64,000 nt of DNA from Whitmania pigra (taxonomy: Eukaryota; Annelida; Clitellata; Hirudinida; Haemopidae). A program made the position numbers and the translations under genes. Shown here in pieces: positions 14,397 through 40,800 of the stretch (positions are counted from its first letter, which is position 1; every line of letters starts with the position of its first letter). The stretch spans positions 174,501-238,500 of the forward strand of contig JAJTWR010000009.1 of NCBI GenBank assembly GCA_021613335.1, read 5' to 3'. The notes beneath the pieces were generated by a model, which saw nothing but the letters and a program-made list of their open reading frames with translations, did not search any database and was not told the origin of the DNA.

Positions 14397-16854
14397 TTTT
14401 GTTAAAGTGTTGTCAATGCTATTAGTTGATGGAAGACAAAATACATAATCATATTAAATTTCAGCAAGAACCACTAGCGCCACGTAACAAAATAAATAAA
14501 ATCCAAAACAATCCCCAATGTGCCCCAGATATTGATCGAAGTCACACTCGCTAGCGCTAATGTAGACGACACTGCTATGTTGCTGCTTTTTTAAAATAGA
14601 CTTTGTCATTTTTAATATTAAATTACTGAAAAAATAAAAAAAAACTACAATTGTAGATGTTAACTTAATTTAAATAAAGTTATTATAATAAACGAAAATC
14701 AATAAACGAAAGTCAATAAACGAAATGCAACAGCTGATGTTATTAATATAAATTTACATAAACAATATAATATAACAAGACATTCTTCCATGTTGAGAAT
14801 GTTCGTACTTCAAGCCTGTGTATTGATCACTTTTTTGCCTGCCTTCGTGGTTATGTCCCTGTGCACTGAAGATGACTTCAGATGAACTTCATTTGCAACT
14901 CGTTGTGTAATAGTTTATGTCTCTTCGTTCATTCGATCTATTAGAATTTCAGTGGTAATATTAAAATTTGGTAAAAATTTGGCGATATTTTAAATTCATT
15001 TTGTTTGAACAATGAACCTGGTCATTTTATTTTACAATATATATAAGCTTTATTTTATATAAATAAAATTATATTTTATAATTTATTGTTTAAAGCTACG
15101 TGTCAACTAAATATACAATCTCGTGATTTTGAACTTATGGAAGCTAATGTTTAGAGACATTATTCATTATTGAATCCAGTTTAAACTCAAAAACTAGATC
15201 TCACTATTATCAAGAAGTTGATTAGACAAGTATCACTTAACACGTACAATCTCAATTGCAGATACATCAACGCTGCGTGGGCTTTTCTTTTGAAAGAATC
15301 GATTCACTGCAACTTATTTATCAATTTTTTTTAGGAAATAATGTTTAAATCACAATTTAAAATTCCTTTTAAAAATAATCTTCAATAAACTGAGATCGGG
15401 AAAATAGTACATTTTATAAGTTATTTATTACATGATTAGATCAAGTTAGCTATAAGGTGAAAATTTTGAATGTTATAAACAGAAATAAAATAATCAGCTT
15501 GAAATAAACAGCCCATTCGCTGACAAAGTCTTTACAAAGCACTTAACTTTTGTGTTCATTCTATCAATGTGAAAAGGTGTGCCTCTCTAATTAATATTCA
15601 TGATATTAATGAGTAGGTGTGTCAGTGAATTTGTACATCCCCTGCCCACGAGAGGCCGCATGAAAGCCTGCAGTATCTAGACTCGCAGCAAGCGTTGAAA
15701 TCGGACAAAGGAATAACGTCTAAAATGGATTTAATCCTCATGGTTTTGTGAATTGTAAATTTCCACGTCAATACTTCCCTCTTTCGTCGGTGACAGGCAG
15801 GTGATCGAACTGTGTGTGTCTGAACAATTCGGCTTAAAGCCGGCTTAAGAAATAAACCGCATTTTGGCCGTTACAGCGTTGAAAAAGTTTATTTTCTTGA
15901 ATCAATCAAATCTGAAACTTTAGGAAACACATCACAAAAGTAAGTCCGTGTTTAATTTTAAATTTGATTCAACTTTTTTTACAATTTTCTAAAGTTTAAT
16001 CCGAAATTCGGTCTTATGAAATTCGTAATTCTTTCTAACATTTTTGTAAAAAATCTCTACAAGTAATTTTGAAATCTCTGGAACCAATTAGACATCTAAA
16101 TACCACATCCTTAATTGTATCCTTTATCAACTCTATAAACATCATTGAACTTGACCTTCCTAGGTTTTCATTCTCAAAATTCAAAAGCTTTGATGGGTTT
16201 TAATGTTTTACCCAAGAAATCGTCAAAATCCTTTTCCTTTTGGATGGTTTATAGTACCATCTCCATCCAGCTACGACTTTGTCGATAATGTTTAGTTTTA
16301 AATTGCCGTAAATTTACTTGTTAATATTCACTTGATTGATTTAATTAAGTTCCCGATTGTTCTTTCTCATTGTTTCGTGAAAAGACTGTTGAAGTAATGC
16401 TGTTAATAATGATGTTAATGTGTTTGAAAGAAATGAATATGTAATGTTCTGTAAATTTATCCACAATCTGTCTGCAACTACTAACTGCTGGTGATCGAAT
16501 ACATTATAATGTCTCTGTAGAAGAACAGATTATCAAATAGTTAATTTGAAAGTTATAAATAAAGAAATCCTCCGATTTGTAAGCATTTAAGTCTCAATTA
16601 AAATTGTGCCCAACATAACATTTTCGCAACAAACTCTGAAAATGTTGTTGCAACATTAAGCTTTGTGGATTTATGCTTAGGAAATAAATCTTATCAAATG
16701 TTTGTAATATAAAGCTCATTTCATTTCTTTATTATTTTAATCGATATTAATTGAATAAACTACATTTCGATAAAAATTTAAATGTTTAATATAATTATTA
16801 AAAAAAACATAGACATTAGTTTGTAACTATTATATTTTAAATCTCAACAGATAA
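14397..16854. other. Intergenic region upstream of PGAP1
   Basis: AT-rich sequence with no supported exons. It should include the PGAP1 promoter just above 14396. A less AT-rich patch near 15640-15850 could be a promoter or 5' UTR, but nothing confirms this. Confidence 0.4.
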
Positions 16855-16855
16855 T

Positions 16856-18060
16856 ATGGATTATGAATGTTCCATATATGGCTGTAGATCTGGATATACA
16901 ACCCTAACCCTCGAGAAAACTTTTATCCCACAGAATATTCACTTGTCTGTTACCTCACATATTATAGACAGTGATTTTGTGAGTGGCTCAGTTGGATACA
17001 AAATCGAGCCAATTTTACCAGTTGGATTTTGCATTAATATTGTTGATGAGTGTTGTTAATATATATAACAAATACTTTATTATTTATTAATATATATAAT
17101 AAACACTACTAAAAACTGTCCTTTCCTAGAAGCTTGCATAAAAATAAATAATGGAGATACTTGGAGATTCTGAAAAGAAAACAGATTCTGATTTAGTTAA
17201 ATGACACTTGAAAATCAACAACATTTAAGATTTAATAAACCTAGTAGTTATGATGATAAAAGCTCAACTTTGTGAAAGGAACAATTATCACTTTTGAATA
17301 CATAAAAGTTTGATCATACTTATTCATCAAGTGTCGTTGTCATATGTTTTTTTTAGATATTCTTATAGTAAATCAGCATATATCTTTCTGAAAAATGAAG
17401 GTATTTTAACTTTGCCATACATCTCAACATTAGGAAAAGTTATAAGAGTTTTGAATAAAAATGATATCTTGAATAACAAAACTTATTTAAAAATGAGATC
17501 TTCTCAACTAAATCAATATAAGAGAAATGTACAGTTTGGGTGAACATGTTAGTTCTACAGATGATGGTAATGTGGCATTTTGGTAATTTTATGGTGAAAT
17601 CATTTATTGGAAAATACAAAGATGTTGTTTCAATAAATCATATGACTCATTTGACTGCAGATTAAGATATTGAATTACAAGTAAATAGTAATGTTTTTAA
17701 ATTTGCCAATAAAACTGATCATGGTGCATAACAAAACCAAAAGAATTGGCTCAGACAGTGCGTTTGCATTCTTATAAGGTATTTACAGAATTAAAGAATA
17801 ATAAACAACTTTTTGATAAATTTATGATTTTAAAATACCATATGTTAATATTTGAAAAGATTACAGCAAGGTGCTCAACTGAAATTGATTTAATCACATC
17901 TTATTCAAATTATTGGGTTTTTGATAATGAACTTAATTCTCTATTATACAGATCTTTATTTCATTTATTATTTCATTATTTCAATTGCTCAAGTAAATTG
18001 TTTGTTAAAACTGATTCTAATGTAAACTATAAAAGTTTCAAGGAAAGATTAAAAAATTAG
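16856..18060 (+). pseudogene. Decayed P-element/THAP-type transposase
   Basis: Three broken plus-strand frames in order resemble P-element-like transposases. First is a THAP-like start (YECSIYGCRSGY) at 16856-17059. Second is a segment with YSKSAYIFLKNEGILTLPYI at 17310-17543, like the family block (SPKAY, then LPSPSTLRRW) before the catalytic region. Third is a segment with THAP9-like character, ending in a 104-aa frame at 17746-18060 (AQTVRLHSYKVFTELKNNKQ). Stop codons and frameshifts separate them, so no intact protein is made. The terminal repeats were not located. Confidence 0.5.
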
Positions 18061-19275
18061 AAAGTTAAACATGATGTTGTTTTGCAAGTTTCTATATAAA
18101 ATCTGAAATATGCTCTTGTCATAGAGAGATGCATGGCCTCCAGGTATATGGCTTGAATACAGTTGGCAGTCCTGATGTATATATGTAGGAGTCCATGCCT
18201 CAACTTATTAAAAGTTACTTGCACAATTACATCTGTAATTACATCTGTTTTAACATCTGTCAACCTTTTCTGAATTTATTTATGAAAACGACAAATTGTT
18301 ACGCTGTGTTTTGTCAAGGTTCAACTCATCTTTTTATTTTCCTTAAAATTAAACGATTATTGCAATTAATATCTGCAACTCTTCGTTAATTTATTGGATC
18401 TTGAAAATACTTTGGAATGTTCTCCTCCGCTTGAGATGAGCTCACGAGATGCTGAGATGTTGGAATTTATACGCCAGATTTCATTTTCACTGCAGTCTTG
18501 CATTCGTTTTAACACACCGAGTGACTTGGAAACCTCAGACTTCAATGATTTCAATTATTTTCAAACGTTTGTTTACAGATTCAAATAAATCTGAATAGAC
18601 AAAGTCTTTAAATTATTTTCAATTCAGCAACGTAATTATTCAATCACAACCATTTCCGTAAAGACATTTCCGATAAGTTAAGAAATGTAAGTATTCATGC
18701 GAGTTAATAGAAGGCAGGTTTTCAATGAAAGCGGGGGATCAATTGAAAGACTTCAAAGTGGGTGTTCAGAAGAGATTCTATAACTTCTTGAATGCATAAC
18801 AGCGTCTGAGTAATGGTTTCAATTCATCCAACACTACATTCATATTGATTAGATGTTACGAAATATGATTCATCCAGCATTACATTAATATTAATTATTT
18901 GTTACAAAATATGATTCATCGGTTGTCGGATGGAAAAGCATCTGCTTAGCACCGGTTTATCGGTTGTTTGTAAACAATGGTTGAGACTATAAAACCTGCC
19001 AACCAGTTTAAAATGGGAATGGAAACGTGACGTCATCAGGGCAGCACTCAACCCTAGTTTGTTTATAAAACCACATCGACCATAAGATGATATTTTGAGT
19101 CTGAGAATTTTTTTGTATTTTCGTATTTTAGCATTTTTAACGACAAGTATTGCGTTTTTTAAATATTATTAGAAATTTATTGTTATCTTAATGGGATGTC
19201 TCTGAACGACATTGGTGATGATAATGATACTAAACTGTTTCATGTTATGCAGGAGACTTCATTGACAAGAGTTGA
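18061..19275. other. Intergenic, contains a tandem duplication
   Basis: Upstream region of SLC13 paralogue A. An imperfect tandem repeat of about 55 bp lies at 18825-18920; both copies end in ATATGATTCATC. No supported coding exon is visible, though a 5' UTR exon is possible. Confidence 0.45.
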
Positions 19276-30781
<11,506 letters not shown>

Positions 30782-32108
30782 GGAGACTCGAAGGTTTTTG
30801 CGTAATAATAAAATAAAAAAAAAAATATTAAAATTATTTGGATTCGAATAGAGAATGTTGTTAAGATGTGAGTAGTTAGTACGACGCCATCATCGTCTCA
30901 TCGCTGACGTCACCGATCTTTATCGAGCAACCTCCGAGAATCTCATTTGTTTGTTGGAAGATTGTGAATTTATTTTTTTTTCAATTTCAATTGTACAAAC
31001 TGCATCTAATTATCACCATTTGATGGCGTTGTTTTTCTGAGTTATCTTCGCTAATATTTTCGGGTGTTTTAAAAAGAGTCGTTGCAGTTTGAATAAACAT
31101 TTGCGTTTGTAAATAACTTTCTAAAGATGGTTTAAACATTTGCATTTGTAAATAACGTTCTAAAGGAAGTTTGACTTCGCCTTTTTTAAGTCACTTGACT
31201 CAATCTTTAGGATCATTATAGGCTCACATCTTCTCGACAGTTGAATATTCGCAGTAGACTTAAATAGCGTCATTAGGAGATATTCCACCTTTATAAGCCC
31301 TGCTGTTTCAAATCATGCCACCATAAATGACTGCTTATAAATTGCACACAATATTCCAGCATTCCGACGCGTCTACGTGTTTACTGAAGACAATCCTATT
31401 TTCCTTTGCATGAGCACGCTTTCAAACAGATTCTCGTAGTTTACCTCGCTGCATCATCTAATTATGACCTAGGGTTATTTTTTGTCTCAACTTGGCAGTA
31501 TTTCATCTGTTTGTGACTTACGATGTGTCCGATGTCATCAAGTTTGCTGCCGCTAAAGTTTTTGAGCATTTTTTTCTTGCTTCCATTTTTATGAGTAAAT
31601 TTTTCCGTTTGAAGCAATGATTTAATTTATTTAAAATTTCGGAAAACAAAACGTAAAAAAAAGGAATTTTTAAGAGTCGGAAAAACGTTGGAAACATAAT
31701 GACTTCAAATGAATTAAGTCTTCGAAACGAAAAGGAACAATAATCTCTTAACTGGGGAACAAATGCCGATTAAATGACTGATTAAAATGTTAATGTCCTA
31801 GTCACTGAGATAATTTTATTGAAGTCGCGAAGGGCAATGGACGCGCGGAATCTATGGAGAAAGTCGAATAGGATGGCAGGTGCGACAGGCATAACGGATG
31901 CTGATGCAACAATCTGCCTCGACTGCTCCTGCTGGATCTACGCTTGATCGACTGCACTAAAGCTGATCACACGCGGCTGTTGAAACTGCTACTGGCTAAA
32001 CATCGAAGCATCGCGCTAAACATCGTAGTCCTCGTCGTAGTCATCGTCAACCTTTCCACCAACACCACAATCATCATCATCATCATAATCGTCGTCGTCA
32101 TGATCTGG
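30782..32108. other. Convergent intergenic region between SLC13 A and B
   Basis: The two genes end tail to tail, 1.3 kb apart. It contains AATAAA sites for gene A at 30807-30817 and a third at 31092. No further gene is seen. Confidence 0.6.
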
Positions 32109-33879
32109 TCAAGGATCGGAAGGTTCAGAACATCTGAGACTCTTGATCCACGTGGGCCAACGACCAAGGTCGAAGAACATGTAGGCCCAGGTGTTGATGG
32201 CGAGGATGAGCATTGCGTTCGTTATAAAACACATTACCAATCCTGCTTTCATCTGTTTTTTTTTGTTGTGTGAGGGAATCATTATTAATTTAATTAATTG
32301 CTAATTATTAAAGCTTAGATTATTATTATTAATTATAAATTAGTAATTCATTAATTTCAGTAATTAAGATTAACTTACCATCTGTCCTATGGTTATGTCG
32401 CCGTACGAATAAGCGATGGCATTTGGAGGAGTTCCGACTGGAAGGATGAAAGCGAATGATGCAGAAATGGTGACAGGTAGCATCAGGTAAATGGGATTGA
32501 CGCAGGTTTGATCGGCCACCTGTGCCAGGATTGGTATCATGATGGTGGTAGTCGCCATGTTGCTGGTGAATTGAGTGATCAGTGTGGCCACCATGGTCAT
32601 GATGAGACTGACAATAACGGCTGGAAGGTGTTTGAGGGAGATGAGAAATCTGCCTATGGAGTCGGAGAGTCTTGACACCTACGACGGGAAAACCCAACGA
32701 TCTATATTAGAAGTTTCTGTCTTTTAAATTGTTAATTGATAATTAGATTATTGTGATATTACTGTTAGAATTGATTGGAATATTTCGATTCAATTTCAAA
32801 AATAATTTGGTACTTTAAACAACAAATTAGTTCAGTTTCCTTAGGAGGCGTTGACTTTGAATCCATTTGAATCAACTTTGAGTGGAATTACCGTCTTATG
32901 CCTATTTATTACTTATTGTTTTACTTATTTATTAATTACTTATTTATTACTTATTTTTTACTTATTTATTAATTACTTATTTATTACTTATTTTTTACTT
33001 ATTTATTAGTTACTTATTTATTACTTATTTTTTACTTATTTATTACTTATTTATTACATATTTTTTGAGTAGGCATCCATTAAAACATGTTTTTTGTGTA
33101 TATCATTAAATAATGTATACTTATGTAAATAGGCTTCGCTCTACGACTATAAAACCTTTATATCGATAGCGTTGTGTTTAACCCAAATATGCTTATTAAC
33201 ATTAATACCTTGCATGCGTCAGCAAGTGCAAAACCCCCTCCCAATAAAAGAATGACACTCCATGGCATCTGCTTGTTGGCAGTGGGCCAGTCTAGTATTG
33301 GCGGAGCTGGTCCTGGTGGCGCTTCATCTAAAAACATTTGTCGGTGTTTGTTACAAATATTTGTGGTTATATTACTACATTTTATATTGTACGGTTAATT
33401 GGATAGTTATTATTTGTGTAATTATATCAATTTCGTCTAAAACGGTAATAACAGAGTTTTTGCAAAGTAATCACAATCACAATTGGAAGAAGTTGATGGA
33501 CTGATGATGATTGATTTGGCCTTAATTATTTCCATGGTGTTGACTGACTTTGAGAGACATGCAATGTTGTTACATGATTATTAAGTAAACTATCGACGGT
33601 TGTCAATTACAAAATAGAAGTTTCTCTGCTAACAATAATTTTTATGCGACAAAAAATGAATAGATGAATGAAGTGATGGATGTTTCAGGTTTGAGATCTG
33701 ACCTGACTTCCTTCTGAAGCACAAATAGTTTGGACATCTTGAAGGAAAGATGAATAGGAGAACGCAGATTGTAATCGCAACACTGGCATCAGTGACAAAT
33801 CTAAGGTTGACAAATGATGCTCATCAATCTGTTTTAATCCAAATGCTTTAATCTCTTTAGTCACATAGTATTAAGAACA

Positions 33880-33925
<46 letters not shown>

Positions 33926-36234
33926 TTTATTAAGAATTCGATATTTACTTTAAAGAGAATATTCAAATTAGAAGTTCTTTTATGTTCAATATCTGAAAAC
34001 CAACGAAGTCATGACGGTTTTTTGGGTCAGTATGGTCATTCCATCGGTATGATTCTTCACGTTGACAACCTCTTCATGCTTTAACAAATCAGCCCACCCA
34101 GGAACGAACTCAGGCTCCCTCGTGACCCAAAGAAGTGCAAGAGCCAAGAAATTTATGGCAACCACTAATTCGGCAAACCTTGATGCCATCAAAAAGACAG
34201 TACCATTTACATAATTATTATTGTTAACAACTCTTTCTTAAAAGATTTTAAACTCACGTTATTGACCCAAGTTTAACATATTCTGATCTTATGACCTGAT
34301 TGGCTGTATCATCTGGTGGATCCTTGGATTTTCCGAAACTTTCTTTCACTCCAAAAAATATGATAAGAAGGCAAATCCATGCCAAAATGAGGTCAATGAT
34401 CATCGAGGGAAAACCGATGACAAGCCATGAGGTAAAATTGATCGTTGATACTGAGTAGAGTCTGAAAATCATGGAGAAGTTAAATAACATAAATAATATT
34501 ATATTGCGTTAATGATAAATGACTCATGAGTTATTTATTAGTTGTGTTGTTATATAATTTCACCACTGAATACCTATTATCAACGCTTTACTGTATAAAT
34601 TAATGCAATATAACTTTAATAATTATTACAATAACAATGTTCTTCTTGGTTCAAAGCGAGAAATCTCGTCAAAATGTGACTATTAAGCAAAATTAATTTG
34701 TTTCAGTATTTGGAGAAACGTTCTTGCAGATTTAAATAAAAAAATGAATAAAATAAAATAATCACATTGAGGTTTTTGTATTAATGCAGATATTAATTGA
34801 CAAATATTAATTACTTACATATATTAAATAATTACATTAATAAATAAACTAAAACGATTAAACAAAATAAGATGCGTAATCATAATGATAATTTTAATGC
34901 TAATTTTTTAAGTAAAACAAAATAAAATCGATATTAACATTTCAAGTTGACCCTTGAGGATGATATTTGGACCACAGCCTATGAGGGTACCAATGCCTCC
35001 AATGGTTGATGCAAACGGAATGGACAATTTCAGAGCGGTTCTAAAATTTCTAAATTTCAGATTGCTCTGCTTTTCTTCTGGTTCTAGCGAATCATCGTCC
35101 CTTTTTATTCGTTCCAACTCTTGTCTGAAATGAGAGCTATAGTTACATACATTTGTGAACACTTTTCGCGTGCGACAAGAAATTCATACTGATAAAACAT
35201 AGAGAACATATAACATATCACTAACAAAATTTGGATAAAAGAAATCGTAATTAATTTTTGCTCACCCGTATTTTTATACTGCATAAGTCTACAAAAGAAA
35301 TTGGTAATTTTCGAAAGTGAAATCTAACGGATCGACTTCGGGTTCCTCTCCTTCTTTGGATTTGTCTGTTTGAAGGTGTTTCAAAGCCAATTGTTTGATC
35401 CTATTATCATCAAGTTGAGTGAGTACAGCTTGTGCTATGGGCATCATCATGGCAGTGGTGGCGGTGTTGTTCAGCCACATGGAGAGGAAAGCTGTCACAA
35501 CCATGAAGCCAAACATAATCCTAGAATTATTTTCAAGAATTCTCTCAACATTTTTCTTGTCTTGCAAGCAAATAACGCTATTATTTTGAGTTGTTTTAGT
35601 GATTGAAATATGAGTTTTAAAATTTATATGATTAACCATTTAGGTTTAGATCCCACAAGCATAAGAACCCTCAATGCCACCCTCTTGTGGAGATTCCATT
35701 TTTCCACTGCTACTGCAACCAACAGTCCTCCAAAGAACAACATGTTTGCATCCTAGAAAATATTTGTTATTTATTTACATTTTCGAGACTAAAAACTCTT
35801 TAGAACCATCTTTAAAACTAAATTAAAACCATTAAAGCCCCCTTGAAAATTGACAAAAATAAATATGAAGAATTTTACTTTCAAATAATTGACACAGATA
35901 TCTTTCGAATGCATGACACCGAGCCATGGAAAGAGGACTATGGGAATGAGAGCTGTGACTGCCATAGGGATGACCTCTGTCATCCAATATACTACCATAA
36001 TCAGGATCACGTAAGCACATCTTCCTTGCTATGATTTAGTATCAGATTTTTGACATGAACGTTCACAATATGTTAGTATCGATGCTTGCCTACCTTTTCA
36101 CTCCAGAATATCGGAATTGGTAGAAGCCATAGCGGAGTAAGAATAATGACGAGAGTTTCTTTGATGGCCCAAAGTTGTTTCATAAATGGGTATTTTTGCA
36201 CTTGATTGGCACCATTTCCCTCCACGTCGGCCAT
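32109..36234 (-). CDS. SLC13A: SLC13-family Na+/carboxylate carrier, paralogue B
   Basis: Sodium-coupled carboxylate transporter of the plasma membrane. Eleven exons in phase: 36094-36234, 35879-36028, 35637-35752, 35329-35520, 34939-35124, 34258-34461, 34005-34178, 33703-33800, 33209-33327, 32379-32678, 32109-32252. They give 607 aa, normal for the family. Landmarks include [53 protein letters not shown] and a C-terminal FDLGRWPTW. The first signature reads LNNTATTAM (N153-N154-T155) instead of SNT; the second is [11 protein letters not shown]. The cytoplasmic loop that is giant in paralogue A is short here. The reading frame stays open a few codons above the chosen ATG to a possible acceptor at about 36255, so an upstream exon is possible. 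Tandem with paralogue C, same strand. Confidence 0.92.
32905..33062. repeat. TTACTTATTTATTA minisatellite
   Basis: Repeated units of TTACTTATTTATTA and TTACTTATTTTTTA form higher-order copies of about 45 bp, in the SLC13 B intron between exons 9 and 10. Confidence 0.9.
33879..33926. repeat. (ATT)n microsatellite
   Basis: About 45 bp of pure ATT repeat in the SLC13 B intron between exons 7 and 8. Confidence 0.9.
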
Positions 36235-37828
36235 TCCTTCGCTTGATGTTTTATCCTGAAAATGTTTCTCAGAACTATCATGGTGAAAACAATACTTAAA
36301 TAGTTTCTAGGAATCTGTGTTAACATAAATATGACGTAATACAAACAAAAAGTAGAGCAAATGACCTATTATTAATGTTCAATGTTTCCTTTTTCCTTTA
36401 CAAAATGTTAAACCTGAAATGAATCGCTATCAAGAAAGCTATTCCCTTTTAGAATCCTTTACCGATACTTTATAGAATTAAATATGCATCTGTGAATTGT
36501 TTAAAATACTTTCAAAAGCCAAAGCATGACCGGCCTTTAATCGACACGAGTGCCTTTAGCGTGTCCTCTGACGTGCATAATGCCGATGCAATTCTGCTGC
36601 TGCAGTCCCATTGCGACTTGTGTGATTTATGCTACGTGTTATAAAGCTTTTTTTTGAACGGTGATCGGTGACAACTGCACGTTTATTATTTTGTTTAAAT
36701 AACACAGAACGGCGTTTCGGATTTAACGATGAAGTCATTTGAAGTCAAAATATTACCATAAACAGTTTATAATGGTTGCTAGTTATCCTCATATTTGTAA
36801 TATTTTATAATCTATGCTTTTTTTCATAAGCTACGAAAATAAAGTTCAAATTTGAATTTTAGCACGCATCACGTCTAATTTATAAGCGCGAATTATTTCG
36901 ACCATACTGAGAATTCCAAGAATAAAAATTTGATTCGCGTTCTTCTGTAACGAATGGATTTTATAGTTTCTAAAAATCAAGTCGAACAAATTAAATGTTC
37001 AAGCATTTCCGAAAAATATTAAACTTTCTAAATGTGGATCATAAAGTGTTTGATTTAAAGACATGTCCTCAGAAAACAAATCATTATTTAAAAATGCGTA
37101 ATGAAAATTAATTGCAATTACTGCTTAAAATGTATTCCAGGAATTACTTAAATATCACAAAAGAAATTCAAAGGCACATTCATCTTTGTAACTGGTCTCG
37201 TCAAACTTTAGTTTACAACGAACGCTTTGCTTGTTTTCGCTTGCTAAAAAAAGCCAGGATTTTAAATTAGGTCGAGAGAGGGGGAAAATGCTTGTGCATG
37301 TAAATGTTACAACAGTACAGTATAGTGCCGGTGGATTATCGGTTTAAACGATTAATTTCACACTAGTGACAAACGAAAGCAGACACTTGTAATTTATATA
37401 TCGAAACTTATAATATGTTTAGATATCGGAAGCTTTCCTAATCTACTGGAAATGTATTGTGTTCAGTAAACGTTTATTACTTATTACTATTATTTATGAA
37501 TAATAGGGATTTAGAAAGTATCAAGAGGCAAATTGACGGGGCAGAAACATTTGCCTCCCTTGCCATGCCTACGTTGATAAGTTGGATCAAAACCTTAATA
37601 ACTAAAATTATTTACATAACTATTAACTTTATAATTGCTTCGTCAGCACTTCACATAATTTTTTTTCAAACTATCACATTTTATAAACATTTTCCAGTTG
37701 AGTTGAGTCTATTTTATTAACAACTTGTAAGTTTTAAAACGTTTCGATAATATTTTTATATGACAATCCTTTTTATCATATTTATTTTTATTGTAATTGT
37801 GTGACTTCAGAGTAATTACTGATCAGAT
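36235..37828. other. Intergenic region between SLC13 C (3') and B (5')
   Basis: Should hold the promoter and possibly a 5' UTR exon of paralogue B. I see no coding exon or repeat family. Confidence 0.45.
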
Positions 37829-40800
37829 TCAAGGTCCTGAAGTACACCGAGTGTTTTTGATCCACGCTGGCCAATTTCCAAGGTCGAAGAACACGTAGCC
37901 CCAAGTGTTGATGGCAAAGATTAGAACGCCGTTTGTTAATAAGCACATGACCACGCCTGCTTTCATCTGATAAACATTGAATTTATAAAGTGAAAATTTA
38001 TAAACTACGACAATGCTGGAAAGAAGTATAAAATATTTCATAATTATAATTAAATATTATATTTTCTACCATTTCATTATGAGGAATTAACATGGAGCAA
38101 ATCGTAAGTTCCTTACAGTACAGTTTAATGCTTAATTAATTTAATTTGCTTGTTCGGTTTTTTGTGTAATGCGAAGATAATAGCGCAACAATTTACCGCA
38201 GCCAAAAAGACACATTTTGTGTATTAACCACTTCTTACTTTCGATTTCTGAAATCCATATTTACTTAGGCCTATCTTAAATTTTTCCACTGCACTCTCAT
38301 GGTTGATTTAATCACCTAATTTATTAATAATTATGCCCATTAATGATAATTATAATTTCATAATGCTAACAATTTTATTTTTCATTTTTCTTTATTTTGT
38401 TCGCGATTAATTGTAATTGCAATTACGGCAATTTTTTAAATATTTAATTTTGATTCTTTTACTTTCACGTTGTTGACAAACGCAAATGTTACCATCTGTC
38501 CTATGGTGATGTCCCCGTACGAATAAGCGATGGCATTTGGAGGAGTTCCGACTGGAAGGATGAAAGCGAATGATGCAGAAATGGTGACCGGCAGTAATAG
38601 ATACATAGGGTTGATGCAAGTCTGATCGGCCACCTGTGCCAGGATTGGTATCATGATGGTTGTGGTCGCCATGTTGCTGGTGAACTGAGTGATCAGTGTG
38701 GCCACCAGGATCATTATCAGACTCACAGCAAATGCAGGAAGATGCTTGAGAGAGATGAGGAAGTTTCCAATTGAGTTTGACAGTTTTGATGCCTGCAAAA
38801 GTTTTATGTGTGCTGCAATAATAATAATTCTTCATTACATTTTATGTGCATTGACATCAGACTTTGCATGTACTAAATATTTGTAATTATTTTCTGCTCA
38901 TGAACAAATTTTCATTTCAATTAGAAAAATAAATTAAAAACGATCAAAACTAATTTCGCAGCATATTTAAATCAGTTAAAAGAAATCACTGAATTAAATA
39001 TCACAATAATAAAAGTTAATCAACTTCAAATGGACCGACTATTTAAGTTATTCACTTGGGAAAATATGAATTAGAACATCATCTAAAAGTTAAAAAACCA
39101 TCTTACCCTACATTCATCATTCGAGCTCAGAAATTGAATGCTTTTCATAAATGGCATTCAAGTGGGAGGATTGAAGACAAACGTATCTACAGACAATTTT
39201 CTAGATATCTCAAGAGGAGCATAGAAGACTACCATAAGTCACAGGAAAGCTCACTTATAGCAGCTGGAGATACTGGTCGCTTTTATCGATTTGTCAACGG
39301 AAAGCTAGCAACACATAACCCAATACAGGAGATAAAAAGACAAGATGGAACATTCATCTGTGATCCAACTGAGATGGATATTTTCAACAATTATTTCTGC
39401 AGTGTATTCACAGCCGATGATGGCTCAAACTGTACCATGCCTCTTCGAACCAGAAACAAACTTGAAAAATCATTTTCACTTCTGATCGAATTTATCAGAC
39501 ACTTCGAAATCTCAAACCCTCTTCGTCATCTGGACCTGATGGTATTACAAATAGTCTCCTTAGAAACTGTGCTGCTGGACTTTTCTTACCACTGTGTCAT
39601 ATTTTCAACTTTTCTTTCAATATACATGAGATACCCCTTGATTGGAGCTCAGCTTATATCACTCCAATCCACAAAAAAGGTTCCACATCTAATCTAGGGA
39701 ATTACAGACCAATATCACTAACACGTTTTTTTTGTCGTGCAGTGGAACAGGTGATCAATAAAGACATCTGAATTAACTTCAGTCAAACAACCTTATATCT
39801 CCCGATCAACATGGTTTTTTGCATTTGAGGTCAACATGTACAAATCCGATTGAGTGACTGGTTTTAATTTTAATGCAACTCCATCGGGGCACTGATAGTA
39901 TATACTTTGATTTCAAAAAGGCTTTTGATTCCGTGTCTCACCTAAAATTGCTGATAAAACTTCAGGCTTAAGGAATTTCAGAAAATCTATTTTTGTGGAT
40001 AGAGAAGTTTCTAGCAAATAGAATTCAAGCTGTTAGGGTGAATGGGCAATTATCCAACAGTAGAGATGTGACCAGTGGTGTGCCTCAAGGGAGTGTGATG
40101 GGCCCTACGCTTTTCCTTATTTACATAAACGATGTTGTGGACGCATTTACGGACGCAGACAACTCTGTGAATTACAAACTATTCGCAGATGACATCAAGC
40201 CGTACTCAACATCATCAAATCCCCACAGCTCTTCCTTACAAACTGCTATCGACAGGTTGGTGTTATGAAGCAAAAAAATGGCAATTACAATTAGCCCCGG
40301 ACAAATGCCTCCAAGCTTCCATCAAAACAACGGGAGGCACCATGCGTAACAAATACATAATCTGCTCGCGACCCATATCTTCACAGACGATATACATGAC
40401 CTTGGTATCCTCATCGATAGTAAACTCACCTTCAAAGCCCATATCAACAACATCATTCATAAGGCCTTTGTCAGAACACGCCTAATCCTCAAATGCTTTC
40501 GTTCAGGGACAAGTGAATATTGACCAGAGCGTATTGCATCTATGTTCGGCCAATCCTCGAATATTGTTTCCCAGTCTGGAGCCCCTATAACAAGCAGCTC
40601 ATAACAAAGATCGTACGAAAACAAAGGTTTTTCGTAAGGGCCACACTAGGATTATGAACTCTACCTTTTATGAGCAGACTTCAGAAACTCGGACTCAAGA
40701 CACTGGAACACCGACGCCTCATCCATGATTTATGCCTCTGTCACAAAATGTTACACAGCTTCACTCACTGCACCATCCCCAAATTCCCAAATTTCCTGTT

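Noticed and set aside
35370..35606. Plus-strand frame with many His and Gly
   Set aside because: Antisense of the SLC13 B exon 4 encoding the NTATTAM region.
36556..36738. Alternative upstream ATG exon for SLC13 B
   Set aside because: The frame has no family similarity and no clear donor that would join in phase to 36234.
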